From Methylocella sp. (GTDB lineage: Bacteria > Pseudomonadota > Alphaproteobacteria > Rhizobiales > Beijerinckiaceae): a stretch of 64,000 nucleotides of DNA. Shown piece after piece: positions 26,722-36,302 of this stretch (within the stretch, counting starts at the first letter, position 1; every line of letters starts with the position of its first letter). Position numbers and translations under genes: made by a program. The stretch spans positions 521,526 through 585,525 of the forward strand of contig JBBCGG010000001.1 in assembly GCA_037200525.1 (NCBI GenBank), given 5' to 3'. The notes under the pieces were generated by a model. It searched no databases. It saw only the letters and a list, made by a program, of their open reading frames with translations, and had not been told where the DNA came from.

Positions 26722-27458
26722 TCCTTTATCCCGCCATAGATCTAAAGGATGGCCGCTGCGTGCGCCTCGAGCAGGGCGACATGGCCAAAGCGACGGTGTT
26801 CGGCGCCGATCCGGCGATGCAAGCGCAGGCGTTCGAGAGCCAAGGCTTTGCCTATCTCCATGTCGTCGATCTCGATGGCGCCTTCGCCGGCAAGCCGATG
26901 AACGCGGCGGCCGTCGAGACCATCCTGGCCAAGGTGAAGATGCCGGTCCAGCTCGGAGGCGGCATTCGCGACATCGCGACGATCGAGGCCTGGCTCGGCA
27001 AAGGCGTCGCGCGGGTCATCATCGGAACCGCAGCGGTTCGCGATCCTGAACTCGTCCGGAGCGCGGCGCGGCTTCATCCTGGGCGCATTGCGGTTGGGAT
27101 CGACGCGAGGGACGGTTTCGTCGCCGTAGAAGGCTGGGCCAAAACCTCCGGCCTCGGCGCGGTAGAACTCGGTAAGCGATTCGAGGACGCCGGCGTCGCC
27201 GCGATCATCTATACCGACATCGCCCGCGACGGCATTTTGCAAGGCCTCAACATCGAGGCGACCCTGGCGCTCGCCGACGCGCTCAGCATCCCGGTCATCG
27301 CCTCGGGCGGCCTCGCCTCGCTGAAGGATGTGGAGCGCTTGCTGCAACCTGATTGCATAAAGCTCGCCGGCGCGATCACTGGGAGAGCGCTCTACGACGG
27401 GCGGCTCGATCCGGCGGAGGCGTTAGCCTTGATCGCGCGGGCGAAGGCTCCGGCATGA
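26718..27458 (+). CDS. hisA: ProFAR isomerase
   Basis: HisA is the (beta-alpha)8 isomerase converting ProFAR to PRFAR. It begins [20 protein letters not shown], with the catalytic Asp at the end of strand 1, and has the second phosphate-side half [17 protein letters not shown] and the phosphate-binding ASGGLASL. I place the start at the GTG at 26718, which overlaps the hisH stop (GTGA) and has GAGG 9 bp upstream; a GTG at 26709 is possible. Length is 246 residues. Confidence 0.95.
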   Translation: MILYPAIDLKDGRCVRLEQGDMAKATVFGADPAMQAQAFESQGFAYLHVVDLDGAFAGKPMNAAAVETILAKVKMPVQLGGGIRDIATIEAWLGKGVARVIIGTAAVRDPELVRSAARLHPGRIAVGIDARDGFVAVEGWAKTSGLGAVELGKRFEDAGVAAIIYTDIARDGILQGLNIEATLALADALSIPVIASGGLASLKDVERLLQPDCIKLAGAITGRALYDGRLDPAEALALIARAKAPA

Positions 27459-27488
27459 GAGCGCAGCGCCAAATCCGGAGATGCGCCC

Positions 27489-28259
27489 GTGCTTAAATCC
27501 CGCGTCATCCCCTGCCTCGACGTCAAGGACGGCCGCGTCGTCAAGGGCGTCAATTTCGTCGATCTGCGCGATGCCGGCGATCCGGTGCAATGCGCCATCG
27601 CCTATGACGCCGCCGGCGCCGATGAGTTGTGCTTTCTCGACATCACCGCCAGTCACGAAGATCGCCCAATTCTACTTGATGTCGTGCGGCGCACCGCCGA
27701 AGCCTGTTTCATGCCGCTCACCGTCGGCGGCGGCGTGCGCAGTCTCGAAGATATTCGCGCTCTGCTCCTCGCCGGGGCCGACAAGGCCTCGATCATGACC
27801 GCGGCGGTCTCGAACCGCGATTTCGTCCGCGAGGCCGCGGAAAAATTCGGCAGTCAATGCATTGTCGTGGCGATCGACGCCAAGCAGACGGGCCCCGGCC
27901 GGTGGGAAATTTTCACCCATGGCGGCCGTAAGCCGACAGGCCTCGACGCCGTTGCTTACGCGCGGGAAGTGGTCTCGCTAGGTGCCGGAGAAATCCTGCT
28001 GACGTCGATGGATCGCGACGGCGCCAAAACAGGTTTTGATCTCGCTTTGACCCGCGCCGTGACCGACGCCGTGAGCGTTCCGGTCGTCGCCTCGGGCGGC
28101 GTCGGTACGCTGGAGCACCTCGTCGAAGGCATTCGCGACGGTGGCGCGACCGCCGTCCTCGCCGCCTCGATTTTTCATTTCGGCGAATTCACAATCACCG
28201 AGGCGAAGCATTATATGACGAAGGCCGGATTGCGGATGCGGCTGGATGGAATAGGCTAG
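27489..28259 (+). CDS. hisF: Imidazole glycerol phosphate synthase, cyclase subunit
   Basis: HisF joins ammonia from HisH to PRFAR, giving IGP and AICAR. The (beta-alpha)8 protein starts [21 protein letters not shown] (catalytic Asp11) and has [15 protein letters not shown] (catalytic Asp) and the phosphate sites LTVGGGVRS and VVASGGVGT. The start is GTG at 27489, 30 bp after hisA. Length is 256 residues, normal. Confidence 0.97.
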   Translation: MLKSRVIPCLDVKDGRVVKGVNFVDLRDAGDPVQCAIAYDAAGADELCFLDITASHEDRPILLDVVRRTAEACFMPLTVGGGVRSLEDIRALLLAGADKASIMTAAVSNRDFVREAAEKFGSQCIVVAIDAKQTGPGRWEIFTHGGRKPTGLDAVAYAREVVSLGAGEILLTSMDRDGAKTGFDLALTRAVTDAVSVPVVASGGVGTLEHLVEGIRDGGATAVLAASIFHFGEFTITEAKHYMTKAGLRMRLDGIG

Positions 28260-28283
28260 CCTATTCAATGCCGGGATAATTGG

Positions 28284-28613
28284 ATGACCCAGTTCACTTT
28301 GGATGACCTAGCCGCGATTATTTCCGCACGCGGGCAATCCAGCGCCGCAACCTCCTACACAAAGTCGCTTCTCGACGCGGGCCCGGCGCGCGCGGCCAAA
28401 AAGCTGGGCGAGGAGGCTGTCGAGCTCGTCATCGCCGCAGTCGAAGGCGACCGCAAGGCGATCGTCAGCGAGAGCGCCGACGTGTTCTATCATCTCTTGG
28501 TTGTGCTTCAGCAGAGCGGCGTCGCCTTGCGCGACGTGCTGGATGAACTCGAGCGCCGCACAAAGCAATCCGGCCACCAAGAAAAAGCCTCCCGCGAGAG
28601 CGCCGGACCATGA
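28284..28613 (+). CDS. hisE: Phosphoribosyl-ATP pyrophosphatase
   Basis: HisE removes pyrophosphate from phosphoribosyl-ATP, the second histidine step. The 109-residue all-alpha MazG-like protein has [25 protein letters not shown] (metal-binding Glu cluster) and [14 protein letters not shown]. It is a stand-alone enzyme, not fused to HisI; hisI, hisG, hisD and hisC are not in this window. Its stop overlaps an ATG of the coaA frame (ATGA). Confidence 0.94.
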   Translation: MTQFTLDDLAAIISARGQSSAATSYTKSLLDAGPARAAKKLGEEAVELVIAAVEGDRKAIVSESADVFYHLLVVLQQSGVALRDVLDELERRTKQSGHQEKASRESAGP

Positions 28614-28696
28614 TCGTCCCGGTTGAATTCATTTCTCCTGAACCGGCCGGCTCGGCTGACCCGGCTTTCAGGGCACGGTTCTCTGAGGGTTCGTCC

Positions 28697-29656
28697 ATGG
28701 ACGAACGCACTCCCCCGGATGTGGTCCTCTCGCCCTATCATCGCTTCAGCCGAGCCGAATGGGCGGAGTTGCGCGCCGATACTCCGCTGACGCTAACGCT
28801 CGAGGACCTTACAAGGCTGAGATCGATCAATGATCCGATCTCGCTCGAGGAGGTCGTCGCGATCTATCTGCCGCTGTCTCGCCTGCTGGCGCTTTATGTC
28901 GCGGCGACGCAGGGCCTCTATAAGGCGACCCAGCGGTTTCTCGGCGCCGAAGGCGGCAAGACGCCCTATATCATTGGCATCGCCGGATCGGTTTCGGTCG
29001 GCAAGTCGACGCTTTCCCGCGTGATGCAAGCTCTTCTGTCGCGCTGGCCGAATACGCCGAAAGTCGATCTTGTCACCACAGATGGATTCTTGCATCCGAA
29101 CGCCGTGCTCGAACGCGAAGGCTTGATGGCGAAAAAGGGTTTTCCCGAAAGCTACGATGGCACCGCGCTGTTGCGATTTTTGTCCGACGTCAAGGCTGGC
29201 AAGCGCGCCGTGCGCGCGCCGGTCTATTCCCATTTGAGCTACGACGTGCTCCCTGGCGAGAGCATCGTCATCGACCGCCCCGACATCCTTATTGTCGAAG
29301 GGCTCAATCTGTTGTTGCCCAATCATCCCCCCAAAGATGGCCGTGCGCTTCCTTTCGTGTCGGATTTCTTCGACTTTTCGGTTTATTTGCACGCTAACGA
29401 CAGTGATCTTGAACGATGGTTCGTCGGTCGCTTCATGCGGCTGCGGCAGACAGCGTTTCGCGATCCGCAATCCTACTTCAAGAAATACGCCGACCTGAAC
29501 AATGAAGAAGCCGAGACGACCGCCCGCGACATCTGGACAAAAATCAACCTGCGCAATCTGCATGAAAATATTTTGCCGACGCGGGCTCGAGCGAGCCTCG
29601 TCTTGACCAAGGGCGCGAGCCACCGGATCGAGGAAGTGGAGTTGCGCAAGCTCTAA
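28697..29656 (+). CDS. coaA: Pantothenate kinase type I
   Basis: CoaA phosphorylates pantothenate, the first and controlling step of coenzyme A synthesis. Motifs: P-loop [12 protein letters not shown], substrate-side [32 protein letters not shown] and VEGLNLL, all in the usual order. The ATG at 28697 has TGAGGG upstream and yields 319 residues, the usual length. The frame also opens at 28610, overlapping the hisE stop, which would add 29 residues. The gene closes the his transcript. Confidence 0.93.
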   Translation: MDERTPPDVVLSPYHRFSRAEWAELRADTPLTLTLEDLTRLRSINDPISLEEVVAIYLPLSRLLALYVAATQGLYKATQRFLGAEGGKTPYIIGIAGSVSVGKSTLSRVMQALLSRWPNTPKVDLVTTDGFLHPNAVLEREGLMAKKGFPESYDGTALLRFLSDVKAGKRAVRAPVYSHLSYDVLPGESIVIDRPDILIVEGLNLLLPNHPPKDGRALPFVSDFFDFSVYLHANDSDLERWFVGRFMRLRQTAFRDPQSYFKKYADLNNEEAETTARDIWTKINLRNLHENILPTRARASLVLTKGASHRIEEVELRKL

Positions 29657-29685
29657 TCCGACCAAAGCGCGGACTGCCGAAAGCT

Positions 29686-29728
29686 ATGGACTTTTGGCGG
29701 CGGATCGTGCGTTGAAACAAGCAAATGA
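29686..29728 (+). repeat. Dispersed intergenic repeat, copy B
   Basis: GCCGAAAGCT ... CTTTTGGCGGCGGATCG followed by TGCGTTGAAACAAGC matches copy A at 7006 in arm order and in the GTTGAAACAA tail. It fills most of the gap between coaA and glcE, and the tail runs up to the first possible glcE start. Confidence 0.55.
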
Positions 29729-30963
29729 AGACTCGCCAAAGTAGGATGTTCCATTCGATGAGCCTTTCGGTTCCGACCGACGCCAATGAGGCGGCGGCCA
29801 GCGTCGCTGAGGCGGCAAGCCTCCGCGCGCCGCTGTCCATCACGGGTCTTGGGTCAAAATCGGCGCTCGGGGCCCCGTGGAACGCTTCGCGGCGCCTTGA
29901 TCTTTCAAAACTCAATGGCGTCACTCTTTACGAGCCGGAAGAGCTTGTGATCTCTGCGCTGGCCGCGACGCCGATCGAGACCATTGAGGCGCTGTTGTCC
30001 GCGAATGGACAGGAATTGGCCTTTGAGCCCATGTCGTTTGGCGCGCTGTACGGGACCGGCCCCGGCTCGCTCGGCGGCTGCCTGATGGCCAATTTGTCCG
30101 GTCCGCGCCGCATCAAGGCGGGGGCCGCGCGCGATCATGTGCTCGGCCTCAAAGGCGTCTCTGGCAGAGGCGAACAGTTCAAGTGCGGCGGAACGGTAGT
30201 CAAGAACGTCACCGGCTATGACCTTGCGCGCGGGCTTGCGGGCTCGTTCGGAACGCTGGCGGTCGCAACCGAACTAACCTTTAAGGTGCTGCCCCGCGCG
30301 GAAACCGTTGCGACATTGGCTCTCCCCGGACTTCCGCCGAAAGCCGCGATTGAGGCTCTCTGTTCAGCCATGGGCGCGCCGGTTGACGTTTCGGGCGCGG
30401 CGCATTTGCCGCCTTTCTCCGCGCAGACCCTCGGTTTCTCGGACTCGGTCACCCTACTGCGGCTGGAGGGCTTCGCGCCGTCCGTCAATGAACGCTTCGA
30501 GCGGTTGGCGGAAACGCTCAAATCCTTCGCCATCGCCACGCGGCTGGACGCCGCAGCCTCTCGCAGTCTATGGACAGCGATCCGCGATGTCGCGCCGCTC
30601 GCCGATCCACGCGAAAAAATAATCTGGAAAATCTCGGTTGCGCCGACAGTTGGACATTCGGTCGCCGCCGCTATTGGCGCGAAATATCAAAGCGAGGCTT
30701 TTTTCGACTGGTCGGGCGGCCTTATCTGGATCGCTCTTGACCCCGATTGCGGCCCCGACGCAGGGGCCGAGCTCATCCGGGGCGTCATCACCGTCCATGG
30801 CGGCGGCCATGCGACCTTGGTGCGCGCGCCAGATGAAATCCGCGCTATAACGCACATCTTCCAACCGCAGCCGCCAGCGCTCAAGGCCTTGTCCCGGCGA
30901 TTGAAAGCAGAGTTCGATCCACTCGGGATTTTTGAGCCTGGGCGGATGCAGGCCGAGGATTGA
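29725..30963 (+). CDS. glcE: Glycolate oxidase FAD-binding subunit
   Basis: GlcE is one of three subunits of glycolate oxidase, which oxidises glycolate to glyoxylate at the membrane. The FAD-linked oxidase N-terminal half is recognisable by EPEELVISALAATPIETIEALL, FGALYGTGPGSLGGCLMANLSGPRR and VVKNVTGYDLARGLAGSFGTLAVATELT. The C-terminal FNPLGIFNPGRM-type ending is seen as FDPLGIFEPGRM. Starts at 29725, 29746 or 29758 are possible; the last lies nearest to the family N-terminus. glcF follows 1 bp later. glcD is not next to them. Confidence 0.9.
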   Translation: MKTRQSRMFHSMSLSVPTDANEAAASVAEAASLRAPLSITGLGSKSALGAPWNASRRLDLSKLNGVTLYEPEELVISALAATPIETIEALLSANGQELAFEPMSFGALYGTGPGSLGGCLMANLSGPRRIKAGAARDHVLGLKGVSGRGEQFKCGGTVVKNVTGYDLARGLAGSFGTLAVATELTFKVLPRAETVATLALPGLPPKAAIEALCSAMGAPVDVSGAAHLPPFSAQTLGFSDSVTLLRLEGFAPSVNERFERLAETLKSFAIATRLDAAASRSLWTAIRDVAPLADPREKIIWKISVAPTVGHSVAAAIGAKYQSEAFFDWSGGLIWIALDPDCGPDAGAELIRGVITVHGGGHATLVRAPDEIRAITHIFQPQPPALKALSRRLKAEFDPLGIFEPGRMQAED

Positions 30964-30964
30964 C

Positions 30965-32272
30965 ATGCAGACGAATTTTTCTCTGGCCCAACTTGCCGAT
31001 CCCGCACTCGCAGAGTCAGAGTCGATTTTGCGTAAATGCGTTCATTGCGGATTTTGCACAGCCACCTGTCCGACGTTCGCGCTCCTCGGAGACGAACTCG
31101 ACAGCCCGCGCGGCCGCATTTATCTCATCAAGGAAATGCTCGAAAAGGACCGGCCGGCCGATATCGAAACGGTCACCCATATCGACCGCTGCCTCTCCTG
31201 CCTCTCCTGCATGACGACTTGCCCATCCGGCGTCAATTACATGCATCTCGTCGATGAAGCTCGGATTAGGATCGAGAAAACTTATCGAAGGCCGCTGGCT
31301 GATCGGGCCCTTCGCGCCATGCTGGCGCTCATAATGCCTTATCCCGCGCGGTTCCGGTTGGCTGTGCGCGCGGCTGCCTTGGCCGCGCCGTTGACGCCTC
31401 TCCTTGGCCGCTTTGGCCAGACAGGCGACCGGCTCGCCGCGATGTTGCGCCTTGCGCCATTAACTCTTCCGCGGCGTTCGGCCTACCCGAAGTCAGGCGA
31501 CATCAAGCCGGAAATAACGAAGATCGCTCGCGTCGCTTTGCTAGGAGGCTGCGCGCAAAAAACGCTGCGGCCCGGGATCAATGATGCAACCATTCGATTG
31601 CTGACCCGCATAGGCGTTGAAACCGTGCTGCCGAAGAATGAAGGCTGTTGCGGCGCACTGGTGCATCACCTTGGCGAAGAACATCAGGCCCTGGCTCAGG
31701 CGCGGCATAATGTCGATGTCTGGACGGCCGAGATCGAGCAGAGCGGCCTCGACGCCATTATCATCACGGCGTCCGGCTGCGGCACCATGATCAAGGATTA
31801 TGGATTTTTGCTGCGCAACGATCCCGCCTATGCGGCGAAGGCTGCGAAAGTCTCCGCGCTCGCCAAGGACATCACCGAATTTCTCGCGACCTTGGCCTTG
31901 CCGGAACCCAAAAATACGTCCGGCCTCACTATCGCCTATCACTCGGCCTGCTCGATGCAGCACGGGCAAAAAATCACCACGCAGCCGAAAGCGCTTCTGA
32001 CCAAGGCGGGATTCAAGGTGCGCGACGTGCCCGAGGGGCATTTGTGCTGCGGCTCGGCTGGCACCTATAATATTCTTCAGCCTGAATTGGCGAGGCGGCT
32101 CCGCGATCGAAAGATTGGCAACATCCTGAAAACCGCGCCGGACGCTGTTGCAACGGGGAATATTGGCTGCATCACCCAGATCGCCGGCGGCATGAACCTT
32201 CCCGTGCTGCATACCATCGAGCTGCTGGATTTCGCCTATGGCGGCCCAAAACCCGCAGGTCTTAGCGCGTGA
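30965..32272 (+). CDS. glcF: Glycolate oxidase iron-sulfur subunit
   Basis: GlcF carries electrons from the flavin subunits to the quinone pool. It has two 4Fe-4S motifs, [12 protein letters not shown] (residues 20-31) and [12 protein letters not shown] (about 72-83), and two CCG domains ([12 protein letters not shown] and [11 protein letters not shown]) typical of GlcF/heterodisulfide reductase-type proteins. The ATG at 30965 ([13 protein letters not shown]) lies 1 bp after glcE; the frame stays open further up. Length 435 is normal. Its 3' end overlaps dnaQ by 11 bp, tail to tail. Confidence 0.93.
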   Translation: MQTNFSLAQLADPALAESESILRKCVHCGFCTATCPTFALLGDELDSPRGRIYLIKEMLEKDRPADIETVTHIDRCLSCLSCMTTCPSGVNYMHLVDEARIRIEKTYRRPLADRALRAMLALIMPYPARFRLAVRAAALAAPLTPLLGRFGQTGDRLAAMLRLAPLTLPRRSAYPKSGDIKPEITKIARVALLGGCAQKTLRPGINDATIRLLTRIGVETVLPKNEGCCGALVHHLGEEHQALAQARHNVDVWTAEIEQSGLDAIIITASGCGTMIKDYGFLLRNDPAYAAKAAKVSALAKDITEFLATLALPEPKNTSGLTIAYHSACSMQHGQKITTQPKALLTKAGFKVRDVPEGHLCCGSAGTYNILQPELARRLRDRKIGNILKTAPDAVATGNIGCITQIAGGMNLPVLHTIELLDFAYGGPKPAGLSA

Positions 32273-32990
32273 GAAGGCAGGGACTATTCGGCGGGGCTGC
32301 CTGCAATGCGGCATAAGCCAGCCACAAGGCCTTTTCTCCGAGCCCGCTGACGAACGCGTGATGCGCCGCCAGTTCATCCGCGTCGAGCCGCTGCTCCAGC
32401 GGCTCGGGTCTCTGGCGAAGCAATGCCCCTGACGCCAGCTCGGACGCACGGGGACCGGCGGCGAAAACGAGGGTCGCCTGCCGGCCGCCGCAGAGTTCCG
32501 CGTAGACTTCGGCGAGGATTTCCGCATCGAGCAATGCGCCGTGCTTGGTTCGCCGCGACGCATCAATGCCAAAACGCGCGCAAAGCGCGTCAAGGGAATT
32601 GGAGGCGCCGGGGAATTTGCGGCGCGCCAAAGCCAGCGTGTCGATCACCCGATCTGGACCGATCAGCGGAATATTCACTCGGCCGAGTTCGGCATTGAGG
32701 AAGCGCATGTCGAATTCGGCGTTATGCGCGACGATTTTTCCATCGCCTACAAAATCGACGAATTCCGCGCTGATCGCTGAAAACAACGGTTTTCCGGCGA
32801 GAAACTCCAACGAAATCCCATGCACCCGAAAGGCTTCTTCAGGCATATCGCGCTCGGGGTCGAGATAGACGTGGAAAACCTGCCCGGTCGGGATCGCGTT
32901 CAAAAGCTCGATGCAACCGATCTCGACGATCCGATGGCCGTTGCTCGGATCGAGCCCCGTCGTCTCCGTATCAAGAATAATCTCGCGCAC
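32262..32990 (-). CDS. dnaQ: DNA polymerase III epsilon subunit (proofreading exonuclease)
   Basis: DnaQ gives the replicase its 3'-5' proofreading. The DEDDh exonuclease motifs are complete: ExoI LDTETTG (Asp7, Glu9), Exo[14 protein letters not shown] and Exo[18 protein letters not shown]. The start is GTG at 32990, right at the family N-terminus. The C-terminal 70 residues beyond the exonuclease should hold the alpha-binding segment. It is the last of the minus-strand run ppsR-maf-aroE-coaE-dnaQ next to the origin. Confidence 0.95.
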   Translation of the reverse strand: MREIILDTETTGLDPSNGHRIVEIGCIELLNAIPTGQVFHVYLDPERDMPEEAFRVHGISLEFLAGKPLFSAISAEFVDFVGDGKIVAHNAEFDMRFLNAELGRVNIPLIGPDRVIDTLALARRKFPGASNSLDALCARFGIDASRRTKHGALLDAEILAEVYAELCGGRQATLVFAAGPRASELASGALLRQRPEPLEQRLDADELAAHHAFVSGLGEKALWLAYAALQAAPPNSPCLLTR

Positions 32991-32999
32991 AAAAATTCC

Positions 33000-33602
33000 T
33001 CAAAAGGCCTTTGCCCCCGTCTCGCCGGCAACCGCGCGTAAAACCGCTTGCACTTGCCGTTGAGCGGCGGCGAAGCCCTGCCCGGTGTCGATGATGAAAT
33101 GCGAACGCAAACGTTTTTCCGCATCCGGCATTTGCCTCGACAATATGATCGCAAGCCACTCCGGCGTCATTCCCGGACGTTGGGCGACGCGCTGCTTTTG
33201 CACAGATTCCGGCGCCGATGCGAGAACCACGGCGTCAACCTCCTTATCGGCGCCCGTCTCAAAGAGCAGAGGCACATCGAGAACCACGATTTTCTCGCCG
33301 GATTCCGCCGCGTCGCGCAGGAAGGCCGCGCGACTTTCGCGAACCATCGGATGAATGATCGCCTCCAACCGGCGCAGCGCCGCCGGATCATCGCGAATGC
33401 GGCCCCCTAGCGCTGCCCGGTCGACAGCGCCGCCGCGCGTCGTCCCCGGAAAAGCGCGCTCTATCGCGGGAACCGCCTCGCCGCGATAGAGCGCATGGAC
33501 GGCGGCGTCGGAATCATGGACCTTGACGCCCTCCTGACGAAACATCGCGGCCGTCGTCGATTTTCCCATGCCGATCGACCCGGTCAGCCCCAGGATGAAC
33601 AT
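33000..33602 (-). CDS. coaE: Dephospho-CoA kinase
   Basis: CoaE performs the last step of coenzyme A synthesis. It has the P-loop GLTGSIGMGKST, the SDAAVHALY substrate motif, VVLDVPLLFETG and the LID-like Arg segment. The ATG at 33602 overlaps the aroE stop (TGATG); a TTG one codon earlier is possible. Length is 200 residues. Gene order dnaQ-coaE-aroE-maf is a classic origin-proximal cluster in alphaproteobacteria. Confidence 0.95.
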   Translation of the reverse strand: MFILGLTGSIGMGKSTTAAMFRQEGVKVHDSDAAVHALYRGEAVPAIERAFPGTTRGGAVDRAALGGRIRDDPAALRRLEAIIHPMVRESRAAFLRDAAESGEKIVVLDVPLLFETGADKEVDAVVLASAPESVQKQRVAQRPGMTPEWLAIILSRQMPDAEKRLRSHFIIDTGQGFAAAQRQVQAVLRAVAGETGAKAF

Positions 33603-34453
33603 CAAACGCTCTTCAGGACATCGGCTTCGACCAAGCGGCGCAGCTCCGGCGTAACGCTGGGGCTTGCCCCAAACCAGCGCGCAAACCCCGGGGCAGCCTG
33701 ATGCATCAACATGCCAAGGCCGGAAACCGTGCGAAGATTGCGCATTTTGGCTTGGCGAATGAGCGCCGTCTCGAGCGGAAAATAAACAATGTCATTGACG
33801 ACGGCATGCGTCGGCAAAGGCGAAACATCGATATCGAGAGGCGGTTGACCCTTCATGCCAAGCGAAGTCGTATTGACCAGAAGATCCGCCTCTTCAAGCG
33901 CCGCCGGCAATTTCTCCCACTCCGCCACCTCGACATTTCCGTCGGCGTCGGCAGCCAACTCCTCCGCTCTCGCAACCGTCCGGTTCGAGAGGATGACTTT
34001 CAATCCGCGCAGCAAAAGTCCGTAGACAATCCCCCGCGCTGCGCCTCCGGCGCCGAGGACTATAGCCGTCCCGCCCGGCCGATCCCAGCCAGCGGCTTCC
34101 TGATCCAAGGCCCCGAGAAAACCTTCGACATCGGTGTTGTCGCCGCAGAGCGCGCCGTTCTCCAGCCATAATGTATTGACCGCCTTTAGCCGCGAGGCCA
34201 CCGGCGTCGTTAGCGCAGAAAATTCGAAAGCCTTTTGCTTGTGAGGCAGGGTGACGTTGGCGCCGATGAATCCCTTGCCAACGAGATCGAGCATAAAGCC
34301 TGGAAAGTCGGGCGGCGCCACCGCCACCGCCTCATAGGACCCGGTGATCCCGAGCCGGTTCAGCCAAAAACTATGAATGATCGGCGAACGCGAATGGGCT
34401 ATCGGCCATCCGATAACGCAGGCTTTGCGTTTAACTTCGAGTTCTGAGCTCAT
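33602..34453 (-). CDS. aroE: Shikimate dehydrogenase
   Basis: AroE reduces 3-dehydroshikimate with NADPH in aromatic amino acid synthesis. Motifs: shikimate-binding HSRSPIIHSFW, the catalytic Lys in NVTLPHKQKA, the Asp in GDNTDVEGF, the dinucleotide loop LGAGGAARGIVYGL and SNRT (NADP preference). The C-terminal GLGMLMHQA is also as expected. The ATG at 34453 overlaps the maf stop by 4 bp. Length 283. Confidence 0.96.
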   Translation of the reverse strand: MSSELEVKRKACVIGWPIAHSRSPIIHSFWLNRLGITGSYEAVAVAPPDFPGFMLDLVGKGFIGANVTLPHKQKAFEFSALTTPVASRLKAVNTLWLENGALCGDNTDVEGFLGALDQEAAGWDRPGGTAIVLGAGGAARGIVYGLLLRGLKVILSNRTVARAEELAADADGNVEVAEWEKLPAALEEADLLVNTTSLGMKGQPPLDIDVSPLPTHAVVNDIVYFPLETALIRQAKMRNLRTVSGLGMLMHQAAPGFARWFGASPSVTPELRRLVEADVLKSV

Positions 34454-35067
34454 GCGAGCAAATAGCCTTCCTCACGCAAAAAATTCAGAAGAGGCAGCAG
34501 CGGGAGCCCTAGAATCGTCGAATGGTCGCCTTCGATCCATTCGAAAAGGTGAATGCCGAGACCCTCGACCTGATAGGCGCCGACGCTGCTGCGCACAGCA
34601 TCGCCCGCCTCATCGAGATAAGCCTCGATGAACGCCGGAGACAGCGGGCGCACCGTCAGCGCGGCGCTCGGAGCAGCCTCGAAAAGAATGTCGCCGTCCC
34701 GCGCGACGCATAAAGCCGAATGAAGCTCATGCGTCGCGCCGGAGAGCATTTGGAGTTGCGCCGCCGCCGCCGCGCGATCGGCTGGCTTCGTTAGGGTGCG
34801 GCCGCCGATCGATAATGTCTGGTCGGCGCCCAAAACCAGTCGACGGGGTTGCCTCGCCGCCACCGACAGCGCTTTGGCGCGGGCAAGATGGAGCGCAATC
34901 GCCGAGCCGCGTGCCCCTTTGGCATGCAGCGGGCTCTCGATGGCGCGCTCATCGAGCATGGAGTCGCAGCTCTCGAACGGAATCCGCGCCGCTGCGAGAA
35001 GACTGCGCCGCGCACTGCTTTTTGAGGCGAGAATTAGGGGCGCCTCGCCGCGCCAAAGCTCTGTCAT
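34450..35067 (-). CDS. maf: Maf-family nucleotide pyrophosphatase
   Basis: Maf proteins hydrolyse non-canonical nucleoside triphosphates (modified UTP/dTTP/CTP) and slow septum formation when overproduced. The 205-residue protein has the N-terminal [13 protein letters not shown] motif, LGADQTL with the catalytic Asp, and [11 protein letters not shown] near the C-terminus. The start overlaps the ppsR stop by 4 bp and its stop overlaps aroE by 4 bp, indicating tight translational coupling in this operon. Confidence 0.93.
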   Translation of the reverse strand: MTELWRGEAPLILASKSSARRSLLAAARIPFESCDSMLDERAIESPLHAKGARGSAIALHLARAKALSVAARQPRRLVLGADQTLSIGGRTLTKPADRAAAAAQLQMLSGATHELHSALCVARDGDILFEAAPSAALTVRPLSPAFIEAYLDEAGDAVRSSVGAYQVEGLGIHLFEWIEGDHSTILGLPLLPLLNFLREEGYLLA

Positions 35068-35897
35068 GATGCGGAAATGAACTTCATCTTATGGAGTTTA
35101 TAAAGGTCTATTATCTCCGCCGCCGTCTCTTCAATCGAACGGCGGGTCACGTCGATCGTTGGCCAGCCATGCGCCGCGAATAATTTGCGCGATTGAGCCA
35201 CCTCGTCGGCAACGAGGCATCGATCGACATAGGGGGAATCGGGGCTCGCGTTCAGGGATAGCAGCCGATGCGTCCTGATCTGGATTATCCGCTCGGGCGA
35301 GGCGAGCAGTCCAACGATCAGCGGATTGCGCAAAGTCTCGATTGACTTCGGCAAAGGCGTATTTGGCACCAGCGGGATATTCGCGGTTTTGACCCCTCTA
35401 TTCGCGAGATAAATGCTTGTCGGCGTTTTGGAGGTCCGGCTGACCCCCATCAACAAGACATCGGCGGCTTCGTAATGCTCGCTTAACTGGCCGTCGTCAT
35501 GCATCATGGTGAAATTCAGGGCGTCGATGCGCCTGAAATAATCGGCATTCAGCATGTGTTGCGCGCCTGGCCGAGGCGTCACCGCCATTCCTATATATGA
35601 CCCGAACATATTCATGATCGGCTGCAGAACCGAGAGACAGGGCGCGCCTATTTTTTCACAGGCCGCCTGCAGACGCCCCGCCAGCTCAACATCCACCAGC
35701 GTGAACAGAACCATGCCTGGCGCGGCTTCAATCTCCGCGATCGCCTTATCTAGCAGAGCCGGGCTTCGAACCATCGGATATACGTGCTCAACCGAACAGA
35801 CGCCCTGATACTGCGCGGCTACGGCGCGGCTGGCCGCAATCAGGGTTTCGCCCGTGGCGTCGGAAACCAGATGTAAATTGAAATGATGCCGCGCCAA
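35064..35897 (-). CDS. ppsR: Bifunctional PEP synthase / PPDK regulatory kinase-phosphorylase (DUF299)
   Basis: Members of this family use ADP to inactivate, and phosphate to reactivate, PEP synthase or pyruvate phosphate dikinase. The protein begins [14 protein letters not shown], has the P-loop-like [15 protein letters not shown] near residue 150 and ends in the KLHKMKF helix; length 277 is normal. The start is TTG at 35897 with GGGGAGG upstream. It is the head of the ppsR-maf-aroE-coaE-dnaQ operon, reading away from the origin. Which target (PpsA or PpdK) it controls is not visible here. Confidence 0.9.
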   Translation of the reverse strand: MARHHFNLHLVSDATGETLIAASRAVAAQYQGVCSVEHVYPMVRSPALLDKAIAEIEAAPGMVLFTLVDVELAGRLQAACEKIGAPCLSVLQPIMNMFGSYIGMAVTPRPGAQHMLNADYFRRIDALNFTMMHDDGQLSEHYEAADVLLMGVSRTSKTPTSIYLANRGVKTANIPLVPNTPLPKSIETLRNPLIVGLLASPERIIQIRTHRLLSLNASPDSPYVDRCLVADEVAQSRKLFAAHGWPTIDVTRRSIEETAAEIIDLYKLHKMKFISAS

Positions 35898-35959
35898 CAG
35901 AGCCTCCCCACGTCCGCCCCATCGCGATTTCGATGAAGGTGGGTATTGCTGAGGATATT

Positions 35960-35968
35960 AGTGGATAA
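35960..35968 (-). promoter_or_regulatory. DnaA-box-like site 1
   Basis: AGTGGATAA is the complement of TTATCCACT, one mismatch from the TTATCCACA consensus. It is inside the proposed origin. Confidence 0.55.
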
Positions 35969-36129
35969 GGGCCAAGTTGGTCGAAAAGCAACCGAAATCT
36001 TGCCGGTTGTAGGTCAAATGCCTCAACAGGCGTTCGGGCCGGGATAGTCACAAAGCGATGCCTGTGAATCCAGCCGATTGGCGCGCAAACTGTGACGCCA
36101 GCTTTGCGAAGAAAACCCTAACAAGCCTT

Positions 36130-36154
36130 AATCGTTAATAAATCTCTAACGATT
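36130..36154. promoter_or_regulatory. CtrA-like motif inside an inverted repeat
   Basis: AATCGTTA (36130-36137) and TAACGATT (36147-36154) form a perfect 8-bp inverted repeat with a 9-bp AT-rich spacer. Overlapping it, TTAA-N7-CTAA at 36135-36149 matches 7 of 8 fixed bases of the CtrA consensus TTAA-N7-TTAA. In Caulobacter CtrA silences the origin by binding such sites; the same role here is an inference. Confidence 0.5.
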
Positions 36155-36181
36155 GAGCCCGCCACACGCAGCTGTGGGTAC

Positions 36182-36190
36182 AGTGGATAA
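36182..36190 (-). promoter_or_regulatory. DnaA-box-like site 2
   Basis: This is a second AGTGGATAA, identical to the site at 35960, followed 30 bp later by TGTGGAAAT (36212-36220). The cluster lies on the hemE side of the AT-rich inverted repeat. Confidence 0.55.
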
Positions 36191-36302
36191 GCTCAGCTTT
36201 GGTTATCTGATTGTGGAAATCCTTGCGCCAGCCTAATTCCTATCCCAATACGAATAAGAAACAGTTAATAGGGATTCTCAGAGTCTTTAGGGAAATAGCG
36301 AC

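Larger units (their letters stand above)
35898..36302. other. Probable chromosomal replication origin (oriC)
   Basis: This 405-bp gene-free stretch lies between divergent ppsR and hemE, the position of the origin in Caulobacter and many alphaproteobacteria. It has DnaA-box-like sites: AGTGGATAA at 35960-35968 and 36182-36190 (8 of 9 against TGTGGATAA) and TGTGGAAAT at 36212-36220. It also has a CtrA-like motif at 36135-36149, a perfect 8-bp inverted repeat at 36130-36154 and an AT-rich patch around 36110-36160. Genes on both sides read away from it for several kilobases. Two parS sites lie 10-12 kb to the right. Identification is by synteny and motifs, not experiment. Confidence 0.75.

Noticed and set aside
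36255-36275. A second CtrA-like site near CAGTTAATAGGGATT
   Set aside because: Only one TTAA half is present; the second half is TCTC, too far from consensus.
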